Source: Flavobacterium phycosphaerae (lineage in GTDB: Bacteria; Bacteroidota; Bacteroidia; Flavobacteriales; Flavobacteriaceae). Taken from it: 64,000 bases of DNA. Position numbers and translations under genes: made by a program. Below are positions 1 through 8,079 of this stretch, one piece after another (position 1 is the stretch's first letter; every line of letters begins with the position of its first letter). The notes below the pieces were generated by a model. The model searched no databases, was not told the origin of the DNA, and worked only from the letters and a program-made list of their open reading frames with translations. The DNA lies in contig NZ_JAAATZ010000001.1 of the NCBI RefSeq assembly GCF_010119235.1, positions 836,501 through 900,500 on the forward strand. Reading direction: 5' to 3'.

Positions 1-555
1 TTAAAACAAATCCAGCAAAATAACCTCCAAGTCATTTGCTAAACCAGCATAATTTCTTGCTGAACTAAAATAATAGTCCTCAGGCGAAGCAACTATTTTT
101 TCCTTCACGGGATTGTTATGTATATAATGAATTTTTTGTTTTATAAACCAGTTTGACTTCGCCAATTCTGCATGATAACCATCTTGCCACACTTTATACT
201 GTTGTTCTCTTTTTAGATGTTGACATGCTTTTTGAAAATATGTCAACAACCATTCTCTTCTGCTTTCCGGCTCCTCGATAATAGTTTGTATAATTTTCTT
301 GGAAGTAAATTTTTTAAAATCTCTGATGACATCAGATAACACAAATCCATCTGTTGCTTTGCAAAGCAAATGAATATGGTTACTCATAATACAGTAGGCA
401 TAAATCTCTAAACCTTTGTTTTGCTGACAATATTGCAAAGCATTGATAATGCTGTTTTTTTGATTTAATCGTGTAAAAACATCAACCCAACCTACTGTAG
501 TTATTGTGATAAAAAAGGCTTCTTCTGTAGTGGTAGCTTTATACTTGGTAGACAT
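1..555 (-). CDS. REP-associated tyrosine transposase (RAYT, Y1/IS200-like)
   Basis: A 184-residue single-domain HUH-type nuclease. The HUH motif is visible as SNHIHLLCKA near residues 58-67, and the C-terminal half carries the signature KVWQDGYHAEL followed by IHYIHNNPVKEKI and SSARNYAG, typical of RAYT proteins. These are domesticated relatives of IS200/IS605 transposases that cut and move REP hairpins. The start ATG (553-555) lies inside the left arm of a 14-bp inverted repeat, and the spacer upstream of the gene holds REP-like hairpins, as expected for a RAYT/REP pair. The gene is complete: its stop codon occupies bases 1-3. There is no second transposon gene and no terminal repeat typical of an active insertion sequence. 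Confidence 0.88.
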   Translation of the reverse strand: MSTKYKATTTEEAFFITITTVGWVDVFTRLNQKNSIINALQYCQQNKGLEIYAYCIMSNHIHLLCKATDGFVLSDVIRDFKKFTSKKIIQTIIEEPESRREWLLTYFQKACQHLKREQQYKVWQDGYHAELAKSNWFIKQKIHYIHNNPVKEKIVASPEDYYFSSARNYAGLANDLEVILLDLF

Positions 556-663
556 TCATTATTTGCTTTACTATAAATAATAAAAACTTAATAGCACGGA
601 TTGCAAACCTCGTTATTAGGTTGCAAACCGCGCTATCGGGTTTCTGCTAAAATAATGAATGTC
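551..663. repeat. 14-bp perfect inverted repeat flanking first REP units
   Basis: GACATTCATTATTT at 551-564 is exactly repeated in inverse orientation as AAATAATGAATGTC at 650-663. The left arm contains the RAYT start codon, and the pair encloses the first two REP-like units. It could be a transcript hairpin that masks the start codon, or the boundary of a REP element. The sequence alone does not decide. Confidence 0.6.
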
Positions 664-819
664 GTAGAAAGGCGATTACACTTTTTGTGTACTTTTTAGT
701 AGAGACACGGATTGCAAATCCGCTATCATTAGCACGGATTGCAAATCCGCGCTATCCGTCGTTGCGAATCGCGCTATTCGTCGTTGCAAATACGGATGGC
801 GCGGATTTACAATCCGTGC
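593..819. repeat. Cluster of REP-like palindromic units
   Basis: Several diverged copies of a unit with consensus GCACGGATTGCAAATCCGCG lie between the RAYT gene and the next gene: near 593-616, 617-640, 703-726, 732-752, 760-780 and an inverted copy at 799-819. Each good copy folds as CGGATT-GCA-AATCCG, a 6-bp stem with a 3-nt loop. The copies at 732-752 and 799-819 are inverted relative to each other over 21 bp with one mismatch, so they can also form one large hairpin. The position beside a RAYT gene suggests these are its substrate sites; that link is inference. Confidence 0.8.
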
Positions 820-827
820 CATGTCAT

Positions 828-1793
828 CTAAAACTCATTCAACATCTTGGAAATTTCATCCAACTTAGGCGTTAATATAATTTCGATTCTTCTGTTTTTG
901 GCTTTGCCTTCGGGAGTGTCGTTGCTCATGATAGGCGCAAACTCACCGCGACCGGCAGCCGTTAGATTTTTCTTTTGAATGCCTGCATTTTCGCCTAGGA
1001 TATTGACAATGGCTGTGGCTCTTTTGGTGGATAAATCCCAGTTGTTTTCGACCCCGCCACCAATGGCTCCAAAGATTTTATCATTGTCGGTATGCCCTTC
1101 TATAAGCACGGATATATCGGGGTTTTGTGCCAATACCTTGCCTACTTCGACCACTGCTTTTCTTCCTTCGGTACCCACGGCCCAGCTACCGGTTTGGAAT
1201 AACAGTTTGTTTTCCATTGACACGTATACCTTGCCGTTCTTTTGTTCTACCGTTAGTCCTTTGCCTTCAAAAGCATTCAGAGCCTTAGACAAGGTTTCTT
1301 TCAATTTCTTCATGCTGGCGTCTTTGGCCGCAATCATGCTCTCCAACTCATTGAGTCTTTTGGTGCTCGAAGCTAAGTCGTTTTTCAGTTTGTTCAAACG
1401 GTCTTGCTCTGCCGCCAAGGCTTTTTCTTTGGCTTCTAACTGTGCCAATAACTCGCGGTTTTTGTTCAGGTTGGTTTCTAAAGCATCGCTGCTGTTTTTT
1501 TCTAAGGCAGCATAAGAATCCTGTAGGGTTTTAAGGTTGTTGGCCGTAGCGGTACAATCTGCCTGGAGTTTGTCTTTCTCGGCTTTAAGCTGGCTCAGTT
1601 CTGCCGTCAACGCCTTGTTAATCGAGTCGTATTGGGCATTGACTTTGTGCAGTTCTTCATTTTCATCCTGCAAACTGCGGTTTTCTTTCTTTAAATCGGT
1701 GTACTTGTTTTCTAAATCGTTATAGATTTTTTTAGAAACACAAGAGCTCATCAAAACCAGTAGAGCTACCCCAAAAATTAGTCTTTTAATCAT
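828..1793 (-). CDS. OmpA-family peptidoglycan-associated lipoprotein
   Basis: A 321-residue envelope protein. It starts with a lipoprotein signal peptide whose lipobox is MSSC (lipid cysteine near residue 18). A long coiled-coil stretch (about residues 25-185) rich in K, E, L and N follows, then a C-terminal OmpA-like domain with LIEGHTDND and KNRRIEIILTP that binds peptidoglycan. It probably tethers the outer membrane to the cell wall, with the coiled coil as a periplasmic spacer. It is followed only by the REP cluster, so it is probably last in a short transcript with the two genes upstream. Confidence 0.9.
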   Translation of the reverse strand: MIKRLIFGVALLVLMSSCVSKKIYNDLENKYTDLKKENRSLQDENEELHKVNAQYDSINKALTAELSQLKAEKDKLQADCTATANNLKTLQDSYAALEKNSSDALETNLNKNRELLAQLEAKEKALAAEQDRLNKLKNDLASSTKRLNELESMIAAKDASMKKLKETLSKALNAFEGKGLTVEQKNGKVYVSMENKLLFQTGSWAVGTEGRKAVVEVGKVLAQNPDISVLIEGHTDNDKIFGAIGGGVENNWDLSTKRATAIVNILGENAGIQKKNLTAAGRGEFAPIMSNDTPEGKAKNRRIEIILTPKLDEISKMLNEF

Positions 1794-1811
1794 ATAATCT
1801 GTTTGTTTTGT

Positions 1812-2354
1812 TTATTGGTACATTTTGGGCGTAATCACATATTCGGCAATTACTTCTCCTTTTTTATCTTTATATTTATACTTAATAGTGATTTCATTGT
1901 CCCGGAATACTTTTGCTTGCGGATTCTCTTTTACATTTTTCAAAAGACTCGGAAAAACATATTTTTTCAACGTGTCTATATTGACTTCCGCTTTGGTGAA
2001 CTCGTTCAAGTCATAATTGTACTGAATGGTTTTGTTGGGCATGGCAACCACTCTCACCAGCCTGGTGTATTGATCTACCTGAATAGGGCATCCTCTGTTA
2101 GTGTTTTCAGCAACTTTGGCCAATTCATCTTCAACCGTTGGCTTCAGCAAGGTACGAATACCAAACAAAGCCGCCCAAAAACAAACCACAAAAAGCAGTA
2201 TCACAATCGGATTCTTCTTTTTCTTAGGCTTATAGTTGAACAGTTCAGCTTCCGCCTTCGGGACTTCCGGCACAGGCAATGCGTAACCACAAGCTGAGCA
2301 AAGCGTTGCCTCCGAATTGTTTTCTGCTTGGCAATTGGTACAAATAGTTTTCAT
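1812..2354 (-). CDS. Zinc-ribbon membrane protein of unknown function
   Basis: About 180 residues. The N-terminus has a zinc ribbon, CTNCQAENNSEATLCSAC, followed by a proline-rich linker, a lysine patch and one transmembrane helix (around VILLFVVCFWAALFGI). The rest is probably extracytoplasmic and has no motif I recognise. I place the start at the ATG at 2354, 11 nt after the stop of the exonuclease gene; an in-frame TTG at 2372 would overlap that gene. The close spacing suggests co-transcription with the exonuclease gene. Confidence 0.75.
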   Translation of the reverse strand: MKTICTNCQAENNSEATLCSACGYALPVPEVPKAEAELFNYKPKKKKNPIVILLFVVCFWAALFGIRTLLKPTVEDELAKVAENTNRGCPIQVDQYTRLVRVVAMPNKTIQYNYDLNEFTKAEVNIDTLKKYVFPSLLKNVKENPQAKVFRDNEITIKYKYKDKKGEVIAEYVITPKMYQ

Positions 2355-2364
2355 GTCTACTAGT

Positions 2365-3126
2365 TTACTCAATTTCTACCAAGACCGGGCAATGGTCTGA
2401 ATGTTTGGCTTCGGGCAATATCACGGCTCTGGTCAGTCGGTTTCTTAACGGTTCGCTGGCCAAGCAGTAATCAATTCTCCATCCTTTGTTGTTGGCACGG
2501 GCGTTGGCGCGGTAACTCCACCAACTGTAGTGGTGAGGTTCTTTGTTAAAAAAGCGGAAGGTATCAATAAAGCCGCTTTTCATAAAGCCATCCAACCAAG
2601 CGCGTTCTTGAGGTAAAAATCCGGAAACGGTTTTGTTGCGGACGGGGTCGTGAATATCGATAGCTTCGTGACAAATATTGTAATCTCCGCAAATAATCAA
2701 GTTCGGAATTTCTTTTTTCAACTCGTTGATGTATTGCTGAAAGTCATCCATATACATAAACTTGTGGTCTAAACGCTCTATGTTGGTCCCCGAAGGCAGG
2801 TACAAACTCATCACCGAGAAGTCGTCAAAATCGACTCTCAGGTTTCTTCCTTCAAAATCCATGTGCGGAATGCCGGTACCGAAAACTACATTGTTGGGTT
2901 TTACTTTAGATAAAATAGCCACACCACTGTAGCCTTTTTTGGTAGCCGGAAACCAATAGTGATAGGGATAACCCGATATCTCCACATCGATTAACGGAAT
3001 CTGATCGGGAGTGGCTTTTATCTCCTGAAGGCAAATCACATCGGGGTTGGCCTGTTGCAACCAGTTCAAAAATCCTTTCGAAATGGCGGCGCGGATACCG
3101 TTTACATTATAAGAAATAATTCTCAT
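2365..3126 (-). CDS. xth: Exodeoxyribonuclease III (AP endonuclease)
   Basis: A 253-residue member of the exonuclease-endonuclease-phosphatase fold. Family landmarks are NVNGIRAA at the start, the metal-binding glutamate in CLQEIKA, GDYNICHEAIDIHDP with the catalytic Asp/Asn pair, and the C-terminal SDHCPV with the active-site Asp-His. Members cut DNA at abasic sites and remove 3' blocks in base excision repair. Its length matches bacterial ExoIII. It reads away from the next gene, leaving about 195 bp of divergent promoter space. Confidence 0.94.
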   Translation of the reverse strand: MRIISYNVNGIRAAISKGFLNWLQQANPDVICLQEIKATPDQIPLIDVEISGYPYHYWFPATKKGYSGVAILSKVKPNNVVFGTGIPHMDFEGRNLRVDFDDFSVMSLYLPSGTNIERLDHKFMYMDDFQQYINELKKEIPNLIICGDYNICHEAIDIHDPVRNKTVSGFLPQERAWLDGFMKSGFIDTFRFFNKEPHHYSWWSYRANARANNKGWRIDYCLASEPLRNRLTRAVILPEAKHSDHCPVLVEIE

Positions 3127-3322
3127 GCAGGGTGGACTTTAGTTTTTTACTTTGTTGATGGGGCCCAAAAGACCTTGGGTTCAAAAGTATGTAAAAACAT
3201 AAACATTTGAAACTCATAAGTGATAATAAAAAATTAAAATTAGGCAGGGAATTCGCTTTTTTCTGAACCCTATTTGAGGAGAATTGTTATCTTTGTTTCT
3301 TAGTCAAAAATCAAGAGTATAA

Positions 3323-5134
3323 ATGGGTTTAGTCACTGCCAAAGAAGTTGCAAAAGCAATAAATGCTGATAAATACGGGGTTTTCGGAACTTTTTGCGGC
3401 TGGTTACTAATGAAAGCGTTAAAGATTTCAACCTTAAACAAAATTTACGACCGCAACAAACATTTAAGCGAAGTAGAGTTCCTGAATGCCATCTTGGATG
3501 AGTTTCAAATTAAATTTGAGATTCCCGAAGAAGATTTCAAACGATTACCCAAAGACGGGGCTTATATTACCATCTCCAACCATCCGCTGGGAGGTATTGA
3601 CGGGATTTTGTTGTTGAAATTAATGTTGGAGCGCGAGCCTAACTTTAAGATTATTGCCAACTTCTTACTGCACCGCATCGAACCGATGAAGCCGTACATC
3701 ATGCCGGTCAATCCGTTTGAAAACCATAAAGATGCCAAATCAAGTGTCATCGGAATCAAAGAAACATTGCGTCATTTGAGCGATGGCAAACCACTGGGCA
3801 TGTTTCCTGCCGGCGAAGTATCCACCTATAAAGACGGCCAATTAGTAGTAGACAAAGACTGGGAAGAAGGAGCGATTAAGGTGATTCGAAAAGCTCAGGT
3901 TCCGGTGGTTCCTATTTACTTTCATGCCAAGAACAGCCGCTTTTTTTATCTTTTGTCTAAGATAAATCCAACTTTGCGCACGGCTAAATTGCCCTCAGAA
4001 TTGCTGACGCAAAAAGACCGTGTGATTAAAGTGCGTATCGGAAAACCTATTTCGGTAGCCGAACAAAACGAACACAAAAGCATAGAAGAGTATTCAGAGT
4101 TTTTAAGAAAGAAGACCTATATGTTGGCCAACTCCTTTAATACGGGCAACAATATTTTTGATCCTCAAAACCTGAATCTGAATTTAAAACCGCATAAGAA
4201 TCCGAAACAAATTGTAAAACCGGCCAATCACGATAAGATACTGGAGGAAATTGCTGCTTTGAAAGACAGTGATTACCGCTTGCTGCAAAGCAAAAACTAC
4301 TTGGTTTTTCTGGTTCCGGCGGACAACATCCCTAACATACTCCATGAAATCGGTCGCTTGCGCGAAATTACCTTTAGGGAAATTGGGGAAGGCACCAATG
4401 AGTCTATCGACTTAGACCGTTGCGATTCGTATTACCATCATATGTTTTTGTGGGATGACGAAGCCGAGCAAATTGCCGGAGCCTACCGCATGGGATTGGG
4501 TTCGGAGATTTTCCCGAAATACGGTATCGAAGGTTTCTATCTGCAGGATTTATTCCGATTTGAACCCGAGTTGTACGACATGATGCAGCACTCTATTGAA
4601 ATGGGAAGGGCTTTTATTGTCAACGAATACCAGCAAAAGCCAATGCCGTTATTCCTGCTTTGGAAAGGGATAGTGCACACCACCTTACGCTATCCGGAGC
4701 ACAAGTATTTGATTGGCGGAGTGAGCATCAGCAATCAATTTACGGAGTTCTCTAAATCGTTGATGATTGAGTTTATGAAGTCGCACTACTACGACCCGTA
4801 TGTAGCGCAATACATTCACCCGAAAAAAGAATTCAAAGTAAAACTTAAAGATGCCGATAAGGATTTTGTCTTTAATGAAACGGAGGCGGACTTGAATAAG
4901 TTTGATAAAATTATTGACGAAGTGGAGCCGGGGAATTTGCGTTTACCGGTGTTAATCAAAAAATACATCAAGCAAAATGCGCGCGTGGTGGCGTTTAACG
5001 TAGACCCTATGTTCAACAATGCCGTTGACGGGTTGATGTACATTCGCATCGCTGATTTGCCCGAAAGCACCGTAAAACCGGTTATGGAGGAATTTCAAGC
5101 CGAACTGGAACGAAAAGAAAAGCATTATAAATAA
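3323..5134 (+). CDS. olsF: Bifunctional acyltransferase, OlsF-like (ornithine/amino-acid lipid synthesis)
   Basis: A 603-residue two-domain protein. The N-terminal half is a PlsC/lysophospholipid acyltransferase domain with the HX4D catalytic motif in NHPLGGIDG (about residues 88-96) and FPAGEVST in place of the usual FPEG block. The C-terminal half (about 320-590) is a GNAT-like, OlsB/hemolysin-type N-acyltransferase with ITFREIGEGTNESIDLDRCD. This order is that of OlsF, described in Serratia and Flavobacterium, where the C-terminal domain N-acylates ornithine (or glycine) and the N-terminal domain adds the second acyl chain. Substrate choice here is inferred. A TATCTTTG -7 element lies at 3288-3295 and a strong terminator follows the stop. 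Confidence 0.82.
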   Translation: MGLVTAKEVAKAINADKYGVFGTFCGWLLMKALKISTLNKIYDRNKHLSEVEFLNAILDEFQIKFEIPEEDFKRLPKDGAYITISNHPLGGIDGILLLKLMLEREPNFKIIANFLLHRIEPMKPYIMPVNPFENHKDAKSSVIGIKETLRHLSDGKPLGMFPAGEVSTYKDGQLVVDKDWEEGAIKVIRKAQVPVVPIYFHAKNSRFFYLLSKINPTLRTAKLPSELLTQKDRVIKVRIGKPISVAEQNEHKSIEEYSEFLRKKTYMLANSFNTGNNIFDPQNLNLNLKPHKNPKQIVKPANHDKILEEIAALKDSDYRLLQSKNYLVFLVPADNIPNILHEIGRLREITFREIGEGTNESIDLDRCDSYYHHMFLWDDEAEQIAGAYRMGLGSEIFPKYGIEGFYLQDLFRFEPELYDMMQHSIEMGRAFIVNEYQQKPMPLFLLWKGIVHTTLRYPEHKYLIGGVSISNQFTEFSKSLMIEFMKSHYYDPYVAQYIHPKKEFKVKLKDADKDFVFNETEADLNKFDKIIDEVEPGNLRLPVLIKKYIKQNARVVAFNVDPMFNNAVDGLMYIRIADLPESTVKPVMEEFQAELERKEKHYK

Positions 5135-5135
5135 T

Positions 5136-5167
5136 AAAAAGGCAACTCAATGAGTTGCCTTTTTTAT
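5136..5167. terminator. Bidirectional rho-independent terminator
   Basis: Hairpin AAGGCAACTCA-ATGAGTTGCCTT flanked by A-runs and T-runs. It serves both the converging acyltransferase gene and the M48 protease gene. Confidence 0.9.
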
Positions 5168-5168
5168 G

Positions 5169-5969
5169 TTATTCTTTCGCCACTTGTTCCTGAAACGCTT
5201 TCCAGTCTTTTTCAGTAATAGAGGTTTTGTTTTCCAGTTTTTTGCCTTTGATGTAATCCAGAATATAGCGGGCTCTTTCCTCTGATTCCGGATGGTCGGC
5301 AATCCAACCAAATCCTTCCGGCATTTTGTTATCCTGCGCCATTTGGTACATAAAATCCGCCATCGGCTTGGGGTTGATATGCGCTTTCATCATATACTTT
5401 ACACTAGTGATATCGGCTTCTTTTTCCAGTTTACGGTCATAGGCAGAAGAGGATAAGGTTTTGAGTATTTCTCGAGCCATTTGCCCTCCTTTGCTCCCAC
5501 CGGCAGCCGTTAACAATACCGAATAGCCTATTTCTTTAGACAGCTTTTTCATCACATGGTTCTTTTCGATATGACCAATTTCGTGACCAAGCACTCCTTG
5601 TAACGCTTCTTGTCGTTTGCAATCTTCAATCAATCCGCTGTATACTACCAAATAGTTATTGGGTAAGGCAAAAGCATTGATTTCGTCTTTTTTGATAATG
5701 TATATTTTCAGCGAATCCCGCTCAATGTTATTGGCTTCACAGATAGGATTTATCAATTTATCCAATGTTTTCAGAATGGTATCATTCCGAATGATTTCTT
5801 CATTATCTTCCAGTTGTGACCAAATCATATCGCCCAATTTGCTTTCCATGTGTTGGGTTCTTTCATTAACTTTGAAGAACTTCATGAAATCCAATTGGGA
5901 AAACCCAAACCAAATCAGGAAAAATCCCGCTACGATAATCAATCCTTGTAAAAGTGTTTTCTTCATCAT
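5169..5969 (-). CDS. M48 family metalloprotease
   Basis: A 266-residue membrane-anchored zinc protease. One N-terminal helix (about residues 7-22) is followed by the M48 domain with the zinc motif HEIGH near residue 128 (GHEIGHIEKNH) and the downstream glutamate in KLEKEADITSVKYM. The WIADHPESEERARYI block near the C-terminus is typical of the family. Such proteases are used in envelope protein quality control. The start overlaps the stop of the upstream membrane-protein gene (TGATG), so translation is probably coupled. Confidence 0.9.
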   Translation of the reverse strand: MMKKTLLQGLIIVAGFFLIWFGFSQLDFMKFFKVNERTQHMESKLGDMIWSQLEDNEEIIRNDTILKTLDKLINPICEANNIERDSLKIYIIKKDEINAFALPNNYLVVYSGLIEDCKRQEALQGVLGHEIGHIEKNHVMKKLSKEIGYSVLLTAAGGSKGGQMAREILKTLSSSAYDRKLEKEADITSVKYMMKAHINPKPMADFMYQMAQDNKMPEGFGWIADHPESEERARYILDYIKGKKLENKTSITEKDWKAFQEQVAKE

Positions 5970-6400
5970 CAGGGTCTACAGATTAAGTTAGTAATATTGC
6001 CAAAAAACAAGAACTGTATGTGCTTTCCTTTTCGGGTTTGCACCGCAGCATAAACGGTTGAGATAATCTCCAATAAATTGAAAACGATTACCGTAAATAT
6101 GTAAGCAAAATATTGATTGCTTACTCTTTCCTCGGTAAACAGTATGGAAACGGTCCACCAGAAGCTGGCACTGTTAATGCCCAACAATGCTAACTGCGAA
6201 AACAACGCTTGTGTACAATGCCACCGCACATAGTAAGTGCCTTTGCGGTTGGCTAAATAAAAGAAAAAAGTTGCCAATAAATTAATAATCGGCAAAGGCA
6301 AACCGGCAATAAGCGCCACCAAAGACATCAAATAGCTGTTGGAGGCTTTTTCGCTTTCGTGTTCGCTGGGTTTATAAGTAAAAGTGGTTTCTTGTATCAT
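5969..6400 (-). CDS. DUF4870-like membrane protein
   Basis: About 143 residues with several hydrophobic helices. The block containing YYVRWHCTQALFSQ resembles the conserved H-x-x-Q/A region of DUF4870-type (Tic20-like) membrane proteins. Start chosen at the ATG at 6400, which overlaps the preceding stop as ATGA; a longer in-frame extension would run into the preceding gene. It forms a tight cluster with DUF2752, TM2 and M48 genes. Function is unknown. Confidence 0.7.
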   Translation of the reverse strand: MIQETTFTYKPSEHESEKASNSYLMSLVALIAGLPLPIINLLATFFFYLANRKGTYYVRWHCTQALFSQLALLGINSASFWWTVSILFTEERVSNQYFAYIFTVIVFNLLEIISTVYAAVQTRKGKHIQFLFFGNITNLICRP

Positions 6401-6800
6401 AACTGTTTGTATAAATTCCAAATCCAATTGAGTAGCACCAACGCTATTAACAGCGTGGCGAGCCATGGTTTTCTGAGTACTGTTTCTGTTTTTTTATAAG
6501 CCGTATAAAAGGTTTCCTTTTTTAAAACGATATCGATTAAAATCCAAACCGGAAAAACGGTCATGATGCCTGCCACCAGTAAGCCAAAAGGATTCAGTAG
6601 TATTGATTCTTTGATTTTACCTTCCGTAAGTAATAAAACAGCTCGGGTAGTACCACAAGATGGACAAGGATACCCCGTCACATTTTTGATGATACACACT
6701 CGAACTGTTTCATTTTGTACCGCATGAATTTGGTAAAAAGATAACTAAATCCGACAAAACAAGCTATAAGCAACAAGGAATATAACTTATTTCGGGTCAT
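6397..6800 (-). pseudogene. DUF2752 membrane protein, apparent frameshift
   Basis: The C-terminal part (6397 to about 6699) carries the family hallmark GYPCPSCGTTRAV and a later membrane helix. The expected N-terminal helix is present in another frame, from an ATG at 6800 (MTRNKLYSLLLIACFVG), and runs to a stop just past the hallmark's start. Joining the frames between about 6693 and 6711 needs one added base; for example, an extra A at 6703-6704 would give a normal protein of about 134 residues. The start at 6800 lies 3 nt after the TM2 gene, as expected in an operon. This is an assembly error or a recent mutation. Confidence 0.78.
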
Positions 6801-6803
6801 TTT

Positions 6804-7142
6804 TTAGTATAGTGAATTTTGGAAAAGCTCCATGTTTTTTTCACGCGTAGCACCCATAATCAGGAACCAGTCGATGATAGTCCAAATTCCTAAACCTCCA
6901 CAGGTTAATAGTTTCCCGATTCCCATTCCGGTATCGCCAATCATAAAACGGTCGATTCCTAAACCGCCTCCTAATAAAGAAACGATAATGCTCGTGGTTG
7001 GGTCTTTAAATTGGAGTGTTTGTACCATTCCCCATTTGGAGTCGTCCAAGCTTAATAATTTTTCTCTGATGGCATTCAGATGATGTCCTTCAAAGTATTT
7101 GGCATTCGACATCATGAACATGTCAACTTTTTGTGATTCCAT
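6804..7142 (-). CDS. TM2 domain-containing protein
   Basis: 112 residues. The C-terminal half is a TM2 domain: two helices joined by a short turn with GIDRFMIGDTGMGIGK and the tail IWTIIDWFLIMG. The N-terminal half is soluble and unrecognised. TM2 proteins often cluster with DUF2752 and DUF4870 genes in Bacteroidetes, as here. Function is unknown. Confidence 0.86.
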   Translation of the reverse strand: MESQKVDMFMMSNAKYFEGHHLNAIREKLLSLDDSKWGMVQTLQFKDPTTSIIVSLLGGGLGIDRFMIGDTGMGIGKLLTCGGLGIWTIIDWFLIMGATREKNMELFQNSLY

Positions 7143-7237
7143 ACGTTTTGTTTTAATTGGTTATGTTAATTGATGGCTCTAATATATAAAATTCTTATAA
7201 AAAAACAACATCTCAACATAAACAATTCTAAACCTTA

Positions 7238-7633
7238 CTAGAGTTCACTGTCAACAGGTTCCCAAAGTTCAATTTTATTACCCTCAGGGTCAAGTATCCA
7301 GCCAAATTTTCCATAGGCGTACGATTCCATTTCTCCGACTATGGTTACGCCTTCTTCTTTTAGAACGTTCAACAAGGCTTCTAAGTCGTGCACTCTGTAG
7401 TTCATCATAAAAGGTTTATCGCTTGGCGAAAAATACTTGGTGTTTGCGGCAAAAGGCGACCATTGGGTGGTTCCGTCGTTACCGTCTTTATCTTTCCATT
7501 CAAATGACCAGCCGTAAGGGCCGGCCGGAATGCCGAGATGATTTTTATACCATTCGCTAATGGCGTTAGGGTCTTCGCATTTGAAGAAAAAACCGCCCAA
7601 ACCGGTTACTCTTTTGAGGTCTTTATTGCTCAT
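7238..7633 (-). CDS. VOC family (glyoxalase/bleomycin-resistance fold) protein
   Basis: 131 residues with the paired beta-alpha-beta modules of the vicinal-oxygen-chelate fold. Recognisable parts are FFFKCEDPNAISEWYKNHLG at the start, MNYRVHDLEALLNVLKEEG in the middle and the C-terminal ILDPEGNKIELWEP. Members are small metal-binding enzymes with varied substrates; the substrate here cannot be told. Its start overlaps the end of the upstream membrane-protein gene (ATGA), indicating a two-gene operon. Confidence 0.87.
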   Translation of the reverse strand: MSNKDLKRVTGLGGFFFKCEDPNAISEWYKNHLGIPAGPYGWSFEWKDKDGNDGTTQWSPFAANTKYFSPSDKPFMMNYRVHDLEALLNVLKEEGVTIVGEMESYAYGKFGWILDPEGNKIELWEPVDSEL

Positions 7634-8028
7634 GATTTATCGCTTTTATAAAATAAGGTTACAGCCAGTAAAAGTAAAACTCCTTCCACGGTAAAGAAAA
7701 ACATAGCGTTAAAAACATCCTGAGCAATATAGCTACAGCCCAATCCAAAAGCAATCAGTCCGATACTCAAGTATAAAACCTGAATTCGGGCCACATGTTT
7801 TCCTTCTAAAATAGGCTTGGCCAAAAAGAACATCCAAATACCGGAAAGCAACATCATAACAGAAGAATAAAGCCAAATCATTTGCATACCTTGAATGGCA
7901 GTGCCGTTGATTTCTCCTTTTTGAATGTGTTCTAAAACAGCGGGGAACCCCATGAAAGCATGAGGAATGAATTGTAGCACGGTCAATAGTCCTACAACTA
8001 CAACTAAGTAGTAACTAACTTTGTTCAT
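7630..8028 (-). CDS. Four-helix membrane protein of unknown function
   Basis: 132 residues with about four transmembrane segments: the N-terminal YYLVVVVGLLTVLQFI, then around 50-66, 80-98 and 105-125. No enzymatic motif is visible. It resembles small DoxX/DUF4345-like membrane proteins only in size and helix number, so I do not name a family. It is translationally coupled to the VOC gene. Confidence 0.65.
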   Translation of the reverse strand: MNKVSYYLVVVVGLLTVLQFIPHAFMGFPAVLEHIQKGEINGTAIQGMQMIWLYSSVMMLLSGIWMFFLAKPILEGKHVARIQVLYLSIGLIAFGLGCSYIAQDVFNAMFFFTVEGVLLLLAVTLFYKSDKS

Positions 8029-8079
8029 ACAGCTTACATTTAGAAAGAGTGATGAACAAAGCTAGTGAATACTAGGCAA

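Noticed and set aside
979..1515. Long plus-strand reading frame opposite the OmpA lipoprotein gene
   Set aside because: It mirrors the coiled-coil region of the real gene, with serine- and leucine-rich low-complexity translation and no homology-like motif.
3182..3322. CRISPR arrays, tRNA or rRNA genes in intergenic spaces, including this one
   Set aside because: No regularly spaced repeats, no cloverleaf-like pattern and no rRNA-like conserved blocks were seen anywhere in the window.
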